Assembly (NCBI GenBank): GCA_048013815.1
Contig: CM106586.1
Location: 9,672,001 to 9,736,000, forward strand
From: Setoptus koraiensis
Taxonomy: Eukaryota; Arthropoda
Direction of reading: 5' to 3'
Length of the DNA: 64,000 nt
Position 1 is the first letter of the stretch; every line of letters starts with the position of its first letter. A program made the translations under genes and the position numbers. Below the pieces are notes generated by a model. It saw nothing but the letters and a program-made list of their open reading frames with translations, was not told the origin of the DNA and searched no databases. Below, one piece after another: positions 1 to 12,330 of this stretch.

Positions 1-1784
1 ATGCGTCTATTAGTCTTTTGCTCTCTTATTCCCGTCGCAGTCCAATGCGGCGCAACGAACACTTTGTTTTCAATTTTAGTTCGGTGTCACCACCACATGA
101 TGTCTGATACAGTTAGTATTTTGAAGCCTACCCATTTATCATTGGTAGCAACATGAAAAGCATCCAGATTGTTCTAATTAATGATGGTGGTTAATAATAG
201 TGTGTGCCCAATAAAAATCGCACTACCACCACCACCACCACCGCCGCCGAAAACAACATTTCAACCATATAACAAGTGGTAGCAATGAGTGGCGGAAATA
301 AAACAATTATACGCTAGCATTGCACAATCATCATCAATATGTTCGAGTGGTGCAATGCTGGCTTATCACACCCTACTCGCTACAGTATCACGGACAATGT
401 TCAATATTGTATGAAAGGATATAAAATGAAAACGAAGGGACTCTCAATCTGTAGTGATTTGGCTAGTTGAGCTCACTCGCTGTGTCTGCATACCGGAGAG
501 CACCGAATTGCCTTGTTCTTCGATTGAATATCACCTACCCTTGTGGTGGAACATATCTGTTGCAGAGCTTGATAATATTTTGAGCTAATATTTGCAAATT
601 TTTTTATCACAATTAATTCATGAAATAGCCAGCAACACTAACATTTGCGACAGCAATCTAATGCGCACACCCTATAAAAAAGTTTCACTACTGGTCTTGA
701 ATTATCATCTATCTTTGGCATCTCAATCGCATTGAAGCCCCATGATTCAATCGTAATCAATCAGAGAGTATCTTGGAGATAACGTGTGTTGCAATGATTT
801 ATATTATCATTACGATCGCCGTCAGCGATAGTCAATAAGCTGCCATAGCTGTTCACATATGCCGACCTTGATCTATGGGCTTCCTCTATTGAACCATTAT
901 TATTTGGCGTGTTTTGTTTGTCTGCTCATTTTTACTTTGATGTATCGTTGCATTCTTTGAAACATCTTGTCGTTGCGTAGCATTATACACTCGAGCTTCA
1001 ATACATCTGTCTCACATATGATACGATCTTGATGCTTCTTCGGCACCGACCTTGATATCATTCTATTAACCCTTGTTATTTCTTTCTTGCTCGTTCGAAT
1101 GCGATCCATTGTGATTCTTAGTTCACTTTCTCAGGAAACTAGTGAAGCCTTTAGTGTAGAGTCACTAGTAGGGTTCACTCACTTTTGTTTGCTAACCTAC
1201 TGATTGACCAGATAACCATGATGGGGAGATATGGCTTCTTTAGCTGTTTTTGTACAGCATGAATTGTTGTCGTATTACAAAAGTGAGTCGATAAGAAAAT
1301 ATACATGTAAATGCTGTCAGAGATAATAGTGATCAATCCTTGAGGTTTTTTCGAGATGTTCACAGTGTCGCACACGCCGAAATAACAACAAGTAGATGTC
1401 TCCTCTTCTACAGTATTTAACACCACAACAATATATCGCACGTTATCGTAAAAATCACTATAAGGGTCCATTTTTCTACGTGATATAACTCATCAATGTT
1501 AATTTCATCAATTGTTTGTTTCCTTCTCGCTTGATGTAAGAGGATTGTTACACGAAGAAAAGGCATGGAATCAACGTGCATTTTACTTGATAGTCACAAA
1601 CTCATAAGTCGGACATCGTTGGCTACCAACTGTGGACGCTAGATCTCTTCTTGATTTGTTCATCAAAAGTTACCGCAAATCCCTAAGAATTAACAGCAAT
1701 AGCTGCTTATTAAGAAAACATTTTATCCAACATCAATTCAAATTGGCCAACAATCAACAGAACTCAAAGACGGAATCATACAAA
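1..1784. other. Intergenic region upstream of the aminopeptidase gene
   Basis: I see no convincing gene here. Two minus-strand open frames (900-1109, 1175-1471) have no recognisable domain and AT-rich composition like their surroundings. A short ACC/GCC trinucleotide run lies near 227-248. The region probably contains the promoter and 5' leader of the aminopeptidase gene that starts at 1785; no core promoter element can be assigned with confidence. Confidence 0.5.
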
Positions 1785-4700
1785 ATGTTGAGCATAAAGA
1801 AAATTATTTATTTATTATTAGTCCTCCCATATCTATTAAGTATAGAACTATCTCTTGCTGTGTTAGCTTTTCGTCCTCATCGATCTCTAGAACATTCGAC
1901 ATTAACCCAAAGAAGTTATCAAGATACATCTGTTTCCATAGCCAAAGATTTAAATTTCGTTAACAACAAAAGTAGTGAGAAAAGCGGGGAATCAGTGGAC
2001 AATCAAACTTCAGTTTTGAGCGAGAATCTAAACAACAAATTTATCCGACATGAAGTGTCAGATTTTATTCAGCCGATATTTTATACATTAAGAATCAAGG
2101 CTGATCCATGTCGAACACGTTTCTCTGGCCAGTTGCTGATATCACTCAATATAACTTCAATGCCGAGCGACGACGGCATCAGATTTATCAGTCTTCATGC
2201 CAATGAGAATATCAAGATACGTCAAGCCTTCTTTATACAATCGGACACAACACAAATTAAGGCATCTGCACTTGGGCGAGATGTTGAAAACGAAATATTG
2301 ACAATTGATTTTCTGCCAAACTTCATCACAGACATCTCCGGACATCTCCTGTTAGTCTATAGCGGCCAGATCGGTGAAGATAGACATGGTCTATTCAGAA
2401 CGCGCGGAGGCTCTCGCATTAGTTCTAACGATACATCAAAACAAATATCTACATCAGGAATCAAGGATGATATGAGTTCTTCGGTATCGAATGGCACAAT
2501 ATGCAAAGACGATCATGACAGAGACGACTTTGGCTTGGCCACCCACTTTCAACCAAATGACGCAAGACGTGTTTTTCCGTGTTGGGTGAGTCACAATAGA
2601 TACAAAAAATCAACACTTGTTGTTGTCTATAATTTTGTTTTAATTTGCAAATAAAGTGACAATCTTGACTTTCAACTGCTGTCTTTTGCCCAATGGATAC
2701 GCTTCAGGACGAGCCACATTTGAAGGCGAAATTCAAAATTCAACTCTTGACTCCAGTGAACAAATATACAGCCATCTCTAATATGCCCATCAAGAGTATA
2801 TATCATAGTTTGTCGGCTTCAACTGGGGAGCCATTGCAGGAAATAGTGTTCCATTCTACGCCGCCGATGTCCACTTATTTAGTGGCGCTAATTGTAGGTC
2901 AATACGACTGCATAGAGGACGTTACTCCAAGTCAATGTAAAGTGCGAGCCTACGTTCAGGGACTTTCTTCGGGACACTCTTCGTCGATTTCGACTTGTCA
3001 GCAGATGGTTCCTTCAGTTTCAGACGAAATAAGAGATTCACACTCAAGCACTACACAAAATGTTAATTTTCTTGCTGCTCCGCAACAGAGCCAGACAGAT
3101 AGTGATGCTGATAAATCAATTCCATACCGCAATAACGCCAGATTTGCTTTGACAGTCGCTGTGAAGTCTCTCGATTTTTACGAGAAATTATTCAATATCA
3201 AGTATCCACTGGCAAAGTTTGACTTGATTGCCATAAAGGATTTTTTACAGGGGGCAATGGAAAATTGGGGTGCTACAATATACAGTGAGAATTACATGCT
3301 TTGCGACAATGAAACATCTTTTAGGAATAAACAATATGTCGCTCTAGTGGTGGCACATGAAGTGGCTCACCAATGGTTCGGCAACCTGGTCACATTGAGA
3401 TCTTGGTCATACTTATGGCTCAACGAAGGATTCGCTGAATTCATGATGTTCACTTGTATAGATACCTTGTACCCCGAATTCAATATCTGGCGTCTATTCG
3501 CTACAGATAATATGCGCCCCACCATGGAGGCCGATATGTCATACTACACTCATCCCATAGAGGCACAGGTGAATAGTACACGTGCCATACTTGATATATT
3601 CGATCAGATCTCATATAATAAAGGAGCTGCCATAATCAGGATGCTTCATCAATATGTTGGAAGCGAGAAATTCTATCAGAGTGTGAGGCACTACCTTGCC
3701 AAACATGCCTACACTAATACTGTGAGTAAAGATTTGTGGAGGTCGTTTCAAGAGTCCAGTAATCACTCCATCAGTGACTTCATTAGCTCGATGATGTACA
3801 ATTGGACAAAATTAACTGGTTACCCTTTGCTTAGGGTTAAAATATCAAAACAATCCCAATCGAGAGCCAATAAACAGTTGATTATCAAGCAAGAATTGAG
3901 CATCGAACAAGAAAAGTTTGATCTCAGCTCTTCTTCGCAAGTGGCAGATCCAATTTTTACCGATTTATTGACAAACACAAACTGGAATGGTAAATTATTT
4001 AATAAAGACAGTTATTCTGGCATTAACAAGAACAGTAATAATAGTAGTACAAAACCGGATACCAAAAATGAAGCGCCCCTCTGGATAATACCAGTAACTC
4101 TATTGGCGAAAAGTCGTGGCATTGATAAAGTTCAAAATGCTCTCGTGAGTGGACGTAATAAGACTATTCAAATCACCAGTGTAGTGACTGATATCGATCG
4201 AATTCAACCACACAACTCTGATAGTTGGTGGATTAAGCTAAATTATAACTATATTGGCTACTTTAGAGTTGATTATGTGGATTCATTTAATTGGATGGCA
4301 TTGGGTGAGGCTGTGAAACGTCAAGAGTTAAGCGTCATCGACAGATTGAATCTCCTAGAGGATCTATACGCGCTTGTCAGGTACGGAAAAAGACGTACAG
4401 TCGACTACCTGGAATATCTCAAGCGTTATTATATTGATGAAGAAGAGTATATTGTATGGTTTAGTATTTTTGATACGCTCAGGGGTATACGTCTACTAGT
4501 ATCCAATCACCAGGATACCGTTGATGGTCAAGCAGATGAAGAATCAACGGTCAACTTGGATTACTACAATTTATGTATGCAATCATTTTTACGTACTACA
4601 CGGATATACAAATCAGTAATGTCCTCAACCAGTGAAGAAGAATTCTGGTTTGAACGTCCAACAAATGCTAGTCAATCGTCAATAAACAAAAATGATGTTG

Positions 4701-5515
4701 TTGACCAAAGGCAACAGCTTAAGATTCAATTAGTCAAACATCTTATACAATTTGATGATTGGGAGATAAAATGGAGAGCGCGTCAATTTTTTCTTCGCCC
4801 AAGATCTGAAATGCAACGAGTAGATGCCAACCTAAAATCATCTATTTACAGAGCTTTGCTCACAGACTCAGAGGATGAGAGACTACATCAGTGGTTTTGG
4901 GATCGCTACAATCATGAAGATACCAGCTCCTACGAGAGATCGTCGATATCAACTGCGTTAGCTTTAAACAAAAACAAAACCCGTCAAGATGATATGATCA
5001 TACGAGGCATTATGCAGAACAAATTGCGTCATCAAGATGCTCAATTGGCCATTCAATCAATTGCGACAACACAAAATGGCCGCAAGCTATTGTTACAACA
5101 TCTCATATTAAATAACAAGCTAATACGCGAAAGAGGATATCTAATCACATGGTTGAAATCTTTATCTTTCGGTTCAGATCAATATCAGAAGCTAGCTCAA
5201 TTCTTTAAGGCACGAGATAAATTAAACACTTCTCAGTTGATGACAACCCAAAATCAGTCTGCACAAAGTGAACTTCATGAACATATCGAGAAACCTTCAG
5301 TACTGCCTAGCGCGGTGAACCGCCGATCCGAGCTGTATGGGAACGAAGATGTAAACCCTAGTCATCCCTCCTGGAATCTGGACCCGGCCGAACTTCATGC
5401 GCTCAATTCAGCTCTGGAGACCATAGAATTGAATCGGAGATGGTTAAGACGCGATGGTCCACAACTAATAGAATATTTGAAAACACAATTAAGAAAGATA
5501 AGAAAACAAGTCTAG
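1785..5515 (+). CDS. M1-family zinc aminopeptidase (aminopeptidase N-like), membrane-anchored
   Basis: Two exons, 1785-2585 and 2708-5515, joined in phase 0 across a 122-bp GT-AG intron that splits the conserved FPCW/DEP motif; predicted length is 1202 residues. The ATG at 1785 is preferred because it opens directly onto a hydrophobic N-terminal segment (residues about 5-25), a signal peptide or type II anchor. The catalytic core is complete: the GAMEN exopeptidase motif at residues 449-453, the zinc motif HEVAH at 484-488 and the third zinc ligand Glu at 507 with the usual 18-residue spacing, followed by the SYNKGA stretch. The C-terminal half fits the ERAP1_C-like helical domain. The family removes N-terminal residues from peptides outside the cell or in the secretory path. 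The protein is longer than typical members (about 950-1000) because of Ser/Asn-rich inserts near residues 95-125, 255, 375-410 and 655-700. No GPI signal is evident at the C-terminus. It converges on the minus-strand gene at 5743. Confidence 0.9.
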
Positions 5516-5742
5516 CGCGAGTGATCTTGTTTCCAGTGTATCTGTATCTACTGATTGAATTGCGTCCGAGTAAAATTCCACTCATAAATGACCTCGATAA
5601 TAGCATCTCATGTTAGGCTATCTCTACCTTGGAAATATCATTACAGTTTATTTTGGAATGTTCTTTTGGTTGAGTAGTATCCTTTCAATTTTAGTAGTTT
5701 TGAGTAAACATTCAATAGTACTCAATTTCACTGAGCATCTCA

Positions 5743-8040
5743 TCAAGTGAACCTTCTTTTGTAAATTTCCATAAGATCTTCCACTGACGACCTCTGTTGC
5801 TGGGTCAATGCAAGACTATCATCTTTATCATCCGAGGTGGGCTCAGGAGCGCTGAACTCCACAAGCTTGTTAAAAAACACGTAATGAGGACTCTTTATGG
5901 AATCCCCTGTCTCGCTGTCCTTCACATCTGATGGGCTTTCACAGTATTGCAGATTCACGACTTCTTGCTCATAACAGTTCATCAACATTTGGTGAACAAT
6001 AAATGCGTTAGATAGATAGTCCTCGCCAAGATTATTCTTGCATTCGTGGAGACGAATTCTCAAGGAATTTTCTACCGATGGTATCTCACTCTTTGATCTC
6101 TGACCAGATTGGCTGAGCAGAGCATACAGATATTCTATATTGGTTGAAGATGATCTGAGAAGAGAAAGTCTGCAAGCAATATCTTTCAATTTAGTTTTAG
6201 AGGGACCGCGACGCCACCATTCATACGGATTCTTATCGGAAAACTTGTACGCAGAATAGCCACCGGTGCGAGTTTCGTAATGGTCATAATCATCAAACAT
6301 TGCTAATGAGTCTGCATCGTTGAAACCCATGCTGTGTCCTATGCAAACAATTCTCTTTGTAGCCATCAATTTCGCTGTAGCGGTTAAATATCTAGATCTA
6401 TAACGAGGATCGAGGACATAACAGGCTAAGACTAACTCAACATCCATGTTAGGAAAGTTTTTAACGAGACTTTCCAAGAATATATTTCGGAAAGGATTGT
6501 TGATAGTCTCAAAGCACAATCTTGCGAATGATAGTATTTCATTGAATGTGCCTGAAATATTTGAGCCATTACTTTCGGCTATACTTATGGCTTTGCAGAG
6601 TGGTTCATAAAATACTCGAGCTGCCTCGAGGTCGTTCCAAAAATCCGGGTCCAATATAGACTTTCTGACTTCTGAATAGGTAACTTGTCCTTGCACATTA
6701 TCATCGAGTGCTTTCATTTCCAAACTCCTTTTATTCTTGGAGATACTGTTCATCTTCCAACCAATATAGTACCACCGAGTGGCGACATCGTCAATCAGAT
6801 TGGAGTTTGCGTTCTCATTAGATTTTTTGTTAATATTAGCATGATTCTCCATGAACCCAAGAATATTTTCCATCTCTTGAATGCGTGCCTTAAGATAACT
6901 ATTATTAGAGGCATAGTAGCCTATTAATGTCAATACGTGATCAAGAAATCCTGAGCCTATAACAGTTTCACAGCCTGGTTGGTCGGTGAATTTTTGGCGT
7001 ACTTCTAAACAAGTCGCGGAAAGATTAGACATGATGGCGTTAATTTTAGTATACGGAATATATTCACAGATAGTTTGCGTCAAGAATTCTAGAATACCAG
7101 AAGCTGTTAATTGAGCAGTGGCCTCGTCTTTGAGCTTTAGGAGATAAATTTTCCCATCTGGTAACGATGCAGTGACAGACATGAGAGTGGCATTGAATCT
7201 ATCTTTCCAGCAGTCGAATTCAATGGATATACTCTTAGGTGGTGATCCTCTCAATTCTCTTCTCATAGTATTCTCTATTTCAGATGTGATACCAGGTATA
7301 ATCAAATCTGTAAATATTTTTTTATCAGGTAAAGTATGGCCCAATAGAATGTAGCTCTTTTTTATCATAATATTATCAAGCATTGACATGGATAATCCAC
7401 CAATTGCTATTCCTCTGGCAATGGCATCATTGACGGGATTAAACACATCGTCTCTGATTTTAATAACAGTTGGTTTGTCTTCATGTTCAATAGACAACTT
7501 TTTATTGATGTCTCTATTGACATGAATCCTTCGGCTGGTTTGTCTTTTTTGTTCCTTATCTATTTTTTCCTTAGGAGCATTTTGAATAATAAGCTGCCTG
7601 GTGGCATGTGGAATAGCTTGGCAAACTTCTGCATGAGATTGAAGTCTCCTCGATCTGGCCATGCCGTAGATCTTGCCACACATGCATTCGGCCGATCTGG
7701 CCCCAAAATGATTGCGTTCTCCATATTTAAATACAAGATCTAGTGTTTTGTTGAACACGGGACGGCCGCACTTGGCTCTACTAATATTGTTGTTGATGTT
7801 AGTATGATTGTTATTGCTAATATTATTGCCACCTGTGTTATTATTACTGCCATTGCTATTGCTTATGTTTGTCCTTTCACTGAATTCTGTCGGCCCAACA
7901 GTATAATCTGAAGCGCCTTCATGACTTTGATTATCACCATAACTTGTTGACTGGTCCTTCGCCTGATTAGGACTATATAATGCTAATTCACGATCTTGCA
8001 CCCCCCCATACACACATTCAGCAACCATGTATGTGGACAT
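5743..8040 (-). CDS. BED-like zinc finger / hAT transposase-derived protein
   Basis: A single uninterrupted 765-codon frame with an ATG at 8040. After an Asn/Ser-rich, low-complexity N-terminus comes a BED-like finger (residues about 90-140; Cys-x-Cys, then His and Cys spacing with a conserved CGK). A transposase-like RNase H region follows: an FDCWKDRF stretch, a TRW motif typical of hAT proteins near residue 425, and a C-terminal NPYEWWRR followed by an SSSTNIEYLYALLS stretch resembling the hAT dimerisation domain. The segment that in DUF659/hAT transposases normally reads T-D-N-A has the Asp replaced (IMSNLSATC), which suggests loss of transposase activity. I saw no terminal inverted repeats or 8-bp target duplication next to the frame. 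It is therefore either an old element or a domesticated host protein, perhaps DNA-binding; the function is not known. Confidence 0.8.
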   Translation of the reverse strand: MSTYMVAECVYGGVQDRELALYSPNQAKDQSTSYGDNQSHEGASDYTVGPTEFSERTNISNSNGSNNNTGGNNISNNNHTNINNNISRAKCGRPVFNKTLDLVFKYGERNHFGARSAECMCGKIYGMARSRRLQSHAEVCQAIPHATRQLIIQNAPKEKIDKEQKRQTSRRIHVNRDINKKLSIEHEDKPTVIKIRDDVFNPVNDAIARGIAIGGLSMSMLDNIMIKKSYILLGHTLPDKKIFTDLIIPGITSEIENTMRRELRGSPPKSISIEFDCWKDRFNATLMSVTASLPDGKIYLLKLKDEATAQLTASGILEFLTQTICEYIPYTKINAIMSNLSATCLEVRQKFTDQPGCETVIGSGFLDHVLTLIGYYASNNSYLKARIQEMENILGFMENHANINKKSNENANSNLIDDVATRWYYIGWKMNSISKNKRSLEMKALDDNVQGQVTYSEVRKSILDPDFWNDLEAARVFYEPLCKAISIAESNGSNISGTFNEILSFARLCFETINNPFRNIFLESLVKNFPNMDVELVLACYVLDPRYRSRYLTATAKLMATKRIVCIGHSMGFNDADSLAMFDDYDHYETRTGGYSAYKFSDKNPYEWWRRGPSKTKLKDIACRLSLLRSSSTNIEYLYALLSQSGQRSKSEIPSVENSLRIRLHECKNNLGEDYLSNAFIVHQMLMNCYEQEVVNLQYCESPSDVKDSETGDSIKSPHYVFFNKLVEFSAPEPTSDDKDDSLALTQQQRSSVEDLMEIYKRRFT

Positions 8041-9353
8041 TATTGTATTGTTACGTGTATTTGTTGTCCTTTACAATGGTGAATATTGGCCCTTTAATTT
8101 ATGCCAATGGGCGAATATTGATTTAATGTACAAATACTGGGCTAAAAATATCAACAACTAATAATAGACATTGTGTGAACGATGGAGCTCCAGGGTGAAG
8201 CATAAGTGATGGAAAAAATTAACAGAGTAGACATAACAACGTTGATTAAGTGATTAATGTAATACGTAGTGGCATTACAAAAACGACATTGGCAAATATT
8301 ATTAATGTCGATGCGCAACTCTAAGCAAATTGTAGCCATCAAGGGACATGAGAGGGGAGGAAACGCTCGCTCGTGATATCTGGAGATTGCTCGGTGCCGC
8401 CAAACAGAAGGCTTCATCGCCGTATAACTGCTGTTTACAACATTCGGTCGGACTGATTAGTCTTGGTGCAAAAATGTTATTTGCAGCAGCGGCGGCGAAT
8501 AGTGAGTGGGGGAAAAACTTTTTGGGCAGCGGGCGAATTGAATCAGCTCGCTCAATTTGAGCGGCTCAAATCCGTTTATTAAAACCCGTGAAAGATGCTT
8601 GTAATCACTCGGCTATCTTCAGCTCGGCTTGAATGTCCACTCGGGAAGCTTTGTATTGATTCTTGGCCGATATTAGATTAAAACATAGTGGCAAAGACAT
8701 GCAAATATGCGACGAATTTCGCAAATCTGCTCTACAAAAAAAAAATCCCCCGCTTACGCTGCTGCAAATGACAACTTTGCACTATCTTGAACCGTTAAGA
8801 AGCACCATGTGCGGCACACAGGCACAGAGTGTGAAGTTGCGTCGCGTGTGCTTTCGGGACCGGCTATTATGCATGTTAGTGGCGGGGTGCTCAGTGTGCC
8901 GTCGATCAGCCCAACATGCTCGTATCAAGTGTGCGCTCAGACACGAACTGTGCCCGCGTAGCACGCACCATCGGTGGCGTTGTGACAATTGAACTGCAAC
9001 AGCGGCAGCAGCGTAACTTGAGCGGCAGCGCGCGAGCGATCTTTACACCCTGTATACACATGCCCTGTATGTGTCAATGCAACGACAATTATCTCGCACC
9101 GTGTTGTGAGTGTGTGCGCTAGCGGCGAGCCAGCCATGAGAAGAACGGCAGCGTTACAGCAGCGGTGCAGCAATGGTGTAATAATAGAACTTCTCGCTTT
9201 GCACCAACCGATGATGCACCACTATGGCCCGCCGCGGTGACAGTGGTTCGCCGAGTTTGCGCAATCGTACACAAGGCTGGTTGCACCAACTCGGCTCCAT
9301 CGACTGGCTGCTTTGGGTGAACAAGCTATTCATGTTCGCCACCGACGAACCTG

Positions 9354-9402
<49 letters not shown>

Positions 9403-10317
9403 TTGTCAGTGGTCATGAGGCAAGGCCAGCAATTCGAACAAGGCACGACACAGTCACTGTATTACAGTGTGCACGCCAACTACTGCCACACACGGCTGCA
9501 TAACACGCACGCAGCAAGCAAGTTGTGTGCACTGTTATCGGGTCGAACTTGATAGCTGAATAGCGTATATATAGCACACATGTGTTAGCTTGGTGGAACG
9601 AAACAAGATGAACGGCAGCTATGAGGAATGTCGCGTAGAGACGATAGAATTAACGACCATATAGAATATATGTGGTATGGTGGCGAGATATTCGATCGCC
9701 ATTCGCACACAGAATCCATGCACGGATCACTCTCACAGCGCGCACTATAGTTCCATTTCGACACTTTTGTTTTGCTGTTTTGGTGTGGCTCCTCTAGATT
9801 GTTCGATCATTTGCATCGACAATCTAACAATAGACACAGAGGTCACAATTGAAAATGTTCCACGGGCCAACGCATCACACAATAGGCGGCCATCTTGTAC
9901 AAAATTGTCTCAAGCCAGTGGCGCCATTGTTGGCCATTGTTGGCGGAAAATCGATCGATTAAGCGCTCAATTAACCATTGCATAATTACTATAATTAACC
10001 ACCATCCGCCACTATGCACCATCAGCTGAATGATCCATTACTACCAATATATTATTGATATCAAACATCATCGTTATTATTATTATCATTATTATTAGTA
10101 TTATTGTCACCATGGCGGACAAGCAAACCATTGACGCTCGGAAACAAATTAAGACCGCAATAACGCTCTACAGACCACTTCAAGCAATCAGAATAATTTG
10201 CTCGTAATTAGACTCAACCAAAATCATCATAAATTAGGGCGATTAGTTGGGCAGACATCATCGGTTAACATTAGTAATTAGTACATTATCATCAATTACT
10301 ACTTGCGTCAGTACAAC
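8041..10317. other. Intergenic region between the hAT-derived gene and GNB5
   Basis: No gene is recognised. The stretch 8.3-9.6 kb is richer in GC than its flanks and has several short overlapping open frames without domain signal. It contains a dinucleotide microsatellite at 9357-9399. It lies between divergently oriented genes (minus at 8040, plus at 10318), so both promoters are expected here. The last few hundred bases are AT-rich with ATT-type trinucleotide runs around 10075-10105. Confidence 0.45.
9357..9399. repeat. (CT)n microsatellite
   Basis: About 21 uninterrupted CT units. It sits in the region between two divergent genes, roughly 0.9 kb upstream of the GNB5 start. A GAGA-type regulatory role is conceivable but is not shown by the sequence. 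Confidence 0.95.
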
Positions 10318-12158
10318 ATGGACCCCACGGAGGATAGAGAGAATAAATCTAGAGCATTTCTTAAGCAAATGTCTGAAAGGTCCCGGGCATCGGCAGCTAG
10401 CATCGACTCTGATGTCGACAGTCTGCACCAGCAACAATACTCACTGCAACAAATATCTTCATCGGCAACCAATACCACATCTGATAAAAAAGTTCTTCAC
10501 AATAGGCAAATCAACCAAACAGACATGGACAATCTTTCTATCGAGGAGAAAGATGATACGCTTGGGGCGCTACAAGATGAAGTTGCTACACTCAAAAAGT
10601 CATTGGAGAACGAGAAATCAAAATTAAACGATGTTCCATGTAAGTGAATAACCAACTCACACTCTAAATTAGTTTGTCATGTATCACTTGAATATCATCT
10701 TGATAAGAGACATCTCCGACAAGATCTGAATCATTTTAAGTGCAATGTTACATAATAATAATGCAATAACCAATATCTTATTTATACGTCATTCATTCGA
10801 TAGTTTTTTCAGTGGCCCACAAGCTTGATCATATCGCCAATGTCACTATAAAACCTAGACGAGTTCTCAAAGGTCATTCAGGGAAAGTACTATGTCACGA
10901 CTGGTCGCAAGACAAACGACGACTAGTGAGCTCCTCTCAAGATGGCAAACTAATTGTCTGGGATGCCTTCCTCAACAATAACAAGGTAGTCTATGAGGCT
11001 GAAATCGCTCCACTATGAAGCATAGACAATTGCTCTCTATCAAAATGACAATTTTACTGATATGAATCTCTATTTGTCATTATTCTACTAATCTATTTAC
11101 TAGCAAGAACACACTATCACTATTCCAACTACGTGGGTTATGGCTTGTGCTTACGCACCATCGGGGAATTTTATTGCTTGCGGTGGCTTAGACAACAAGA
11201 TCACAGCTTTTCCTTTCTACACAGACGAAGATGTTACCTCTAAGAAACGTCCTATCGGAACTCACACTTCATACACCAGTTGTTGCATGTTTTTAGGGAA
11301 TGATCAACAAATACTAACTGGCAGTGGCGACTCAAGTTGTGCTCTATGGGATGTAGAATGTTCAACACTAATACAAAGTTTTCATGGACACACTGCAGAT
11401 GTTATGTCATTAGATGTTTCTCCTAGCGAAACAGGTAACACATTTGTTTCGGCTGGCTGTGATAAACGGGCACTTATTTGGGACACAAGAATAGGTAACT
11501 GTGGACAGAATCAATACATACAATCATTCAAAGCTCATGTAGCCGATATAAATTCCGTTAAGTTTTACCCAAGCGGAGATGCCATAGTTACTGGCTCGGA
11601 TGACACAACGGTAACTGTCTCCCACTCACTTCAAATGTTGCACTATTTAATAACAATATTATAAATACAAATTCTAAATGTGATTTTTCTCTCTATTTTT
11701 TATGAACTGAAGTGCCGACTTTATGATCTACGAGCTGATAGGGAAGTAGCTATTTACCAAAAAGAGAATATAATTTTTGGTATAAACTCTGTAGATCTTT
11801 CAATAAGTGGTAAGTAACAAAGACACTCGGACATCATCTCAGATATTAGAAATGAGTTACTAACATGTCATTGTTCCTCTGAACAAACAGGTCGTATCTT
11901 ATTTGCTGGAGGAAACGATTATTCTATACATGTTTGGGATGCCCTTAAATGCACCCGAATTTGCATCATGTACGGACACGAAAATAGAATTACGTGTGTC
12001 AAAGTTTCACCGGATGGTAATGCTTTAGCTTCTAGCAGTTGGGATCATACTATAAGAGTAAGTTCCAGTATTTAACAAACTATAACCTCATTGAAGAATA
12101 CCTCAGATGATTTCTAACAAGATCCTTTCACGTCCCTTCATTCTAGGTTTGGGCATAG
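10318..12158 (+). CDS. GNB5: Guanine nucleotide-binding protein subunit beta-5 (Gbeta5)
   Basis: Six exons can be placed on GT-AG borders with consistent phase: 10318-10639, 10813-10985, 11104-11610, 11713-11809, 11891-12057 and 12147-12158, giving 425 residues. The last exon is only 12 nt and encodes V-W-A-stop, the conserved C-terminus of the family. Seven WD40 blades are recognisable, with Gbeta5-specific stretches such as [46 protein letters not shown] and [15 protein letters not shown]. The N-terminal helix ([20 protein letters not shown]) matches the coiled coil that in this subfamily pairs with the GGL domain of R7-type RGS proteins rather than with Ggamma. About 80 extra Ser/Gln-rich residues precede that helix. 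Known role: an obligate partner of R7 RGS GTPase-activating proteins in neurons. Poly(A) hexamers AATAAA follow at 12203 and 12215. Confidence 0.95.
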
Positions 12159-12202
12159 TTTTTTTCGCATCTAAATTGAAAATTGTTATGATCTATGGCA
12201 AA

Positions 12203-12220
12203 AATAAACGGTCTAATAAA
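12203..12220 (+). terminator. Candidate poly(A) signals of GNB5
   Basis: Two AATAAA hexamers (12203-12208 and 12215-12220) lie 45-60 nt after the GNB5 stop codon, a plausible distance for a compact 3' UTR. No transcript evidence is available from sequence alone. Confidence 0.55.
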
Positions 12221-12330
12221 TAAAAGATTGAACTTATCGAAGATTTTTCAAAAGATTCGAATCATATATCGGAGAAAGACAAACATTCTGGTGAATTTTT
12301 CTACAAGTAAAATTTGATTTAATGTATAAG

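Noticed and set aside
900-1471. Two minus-strand open frames upstream of the aminopeptidase
   Set aside because: They have no domain and no splice context, and their composition is similar to intergenic DNA.
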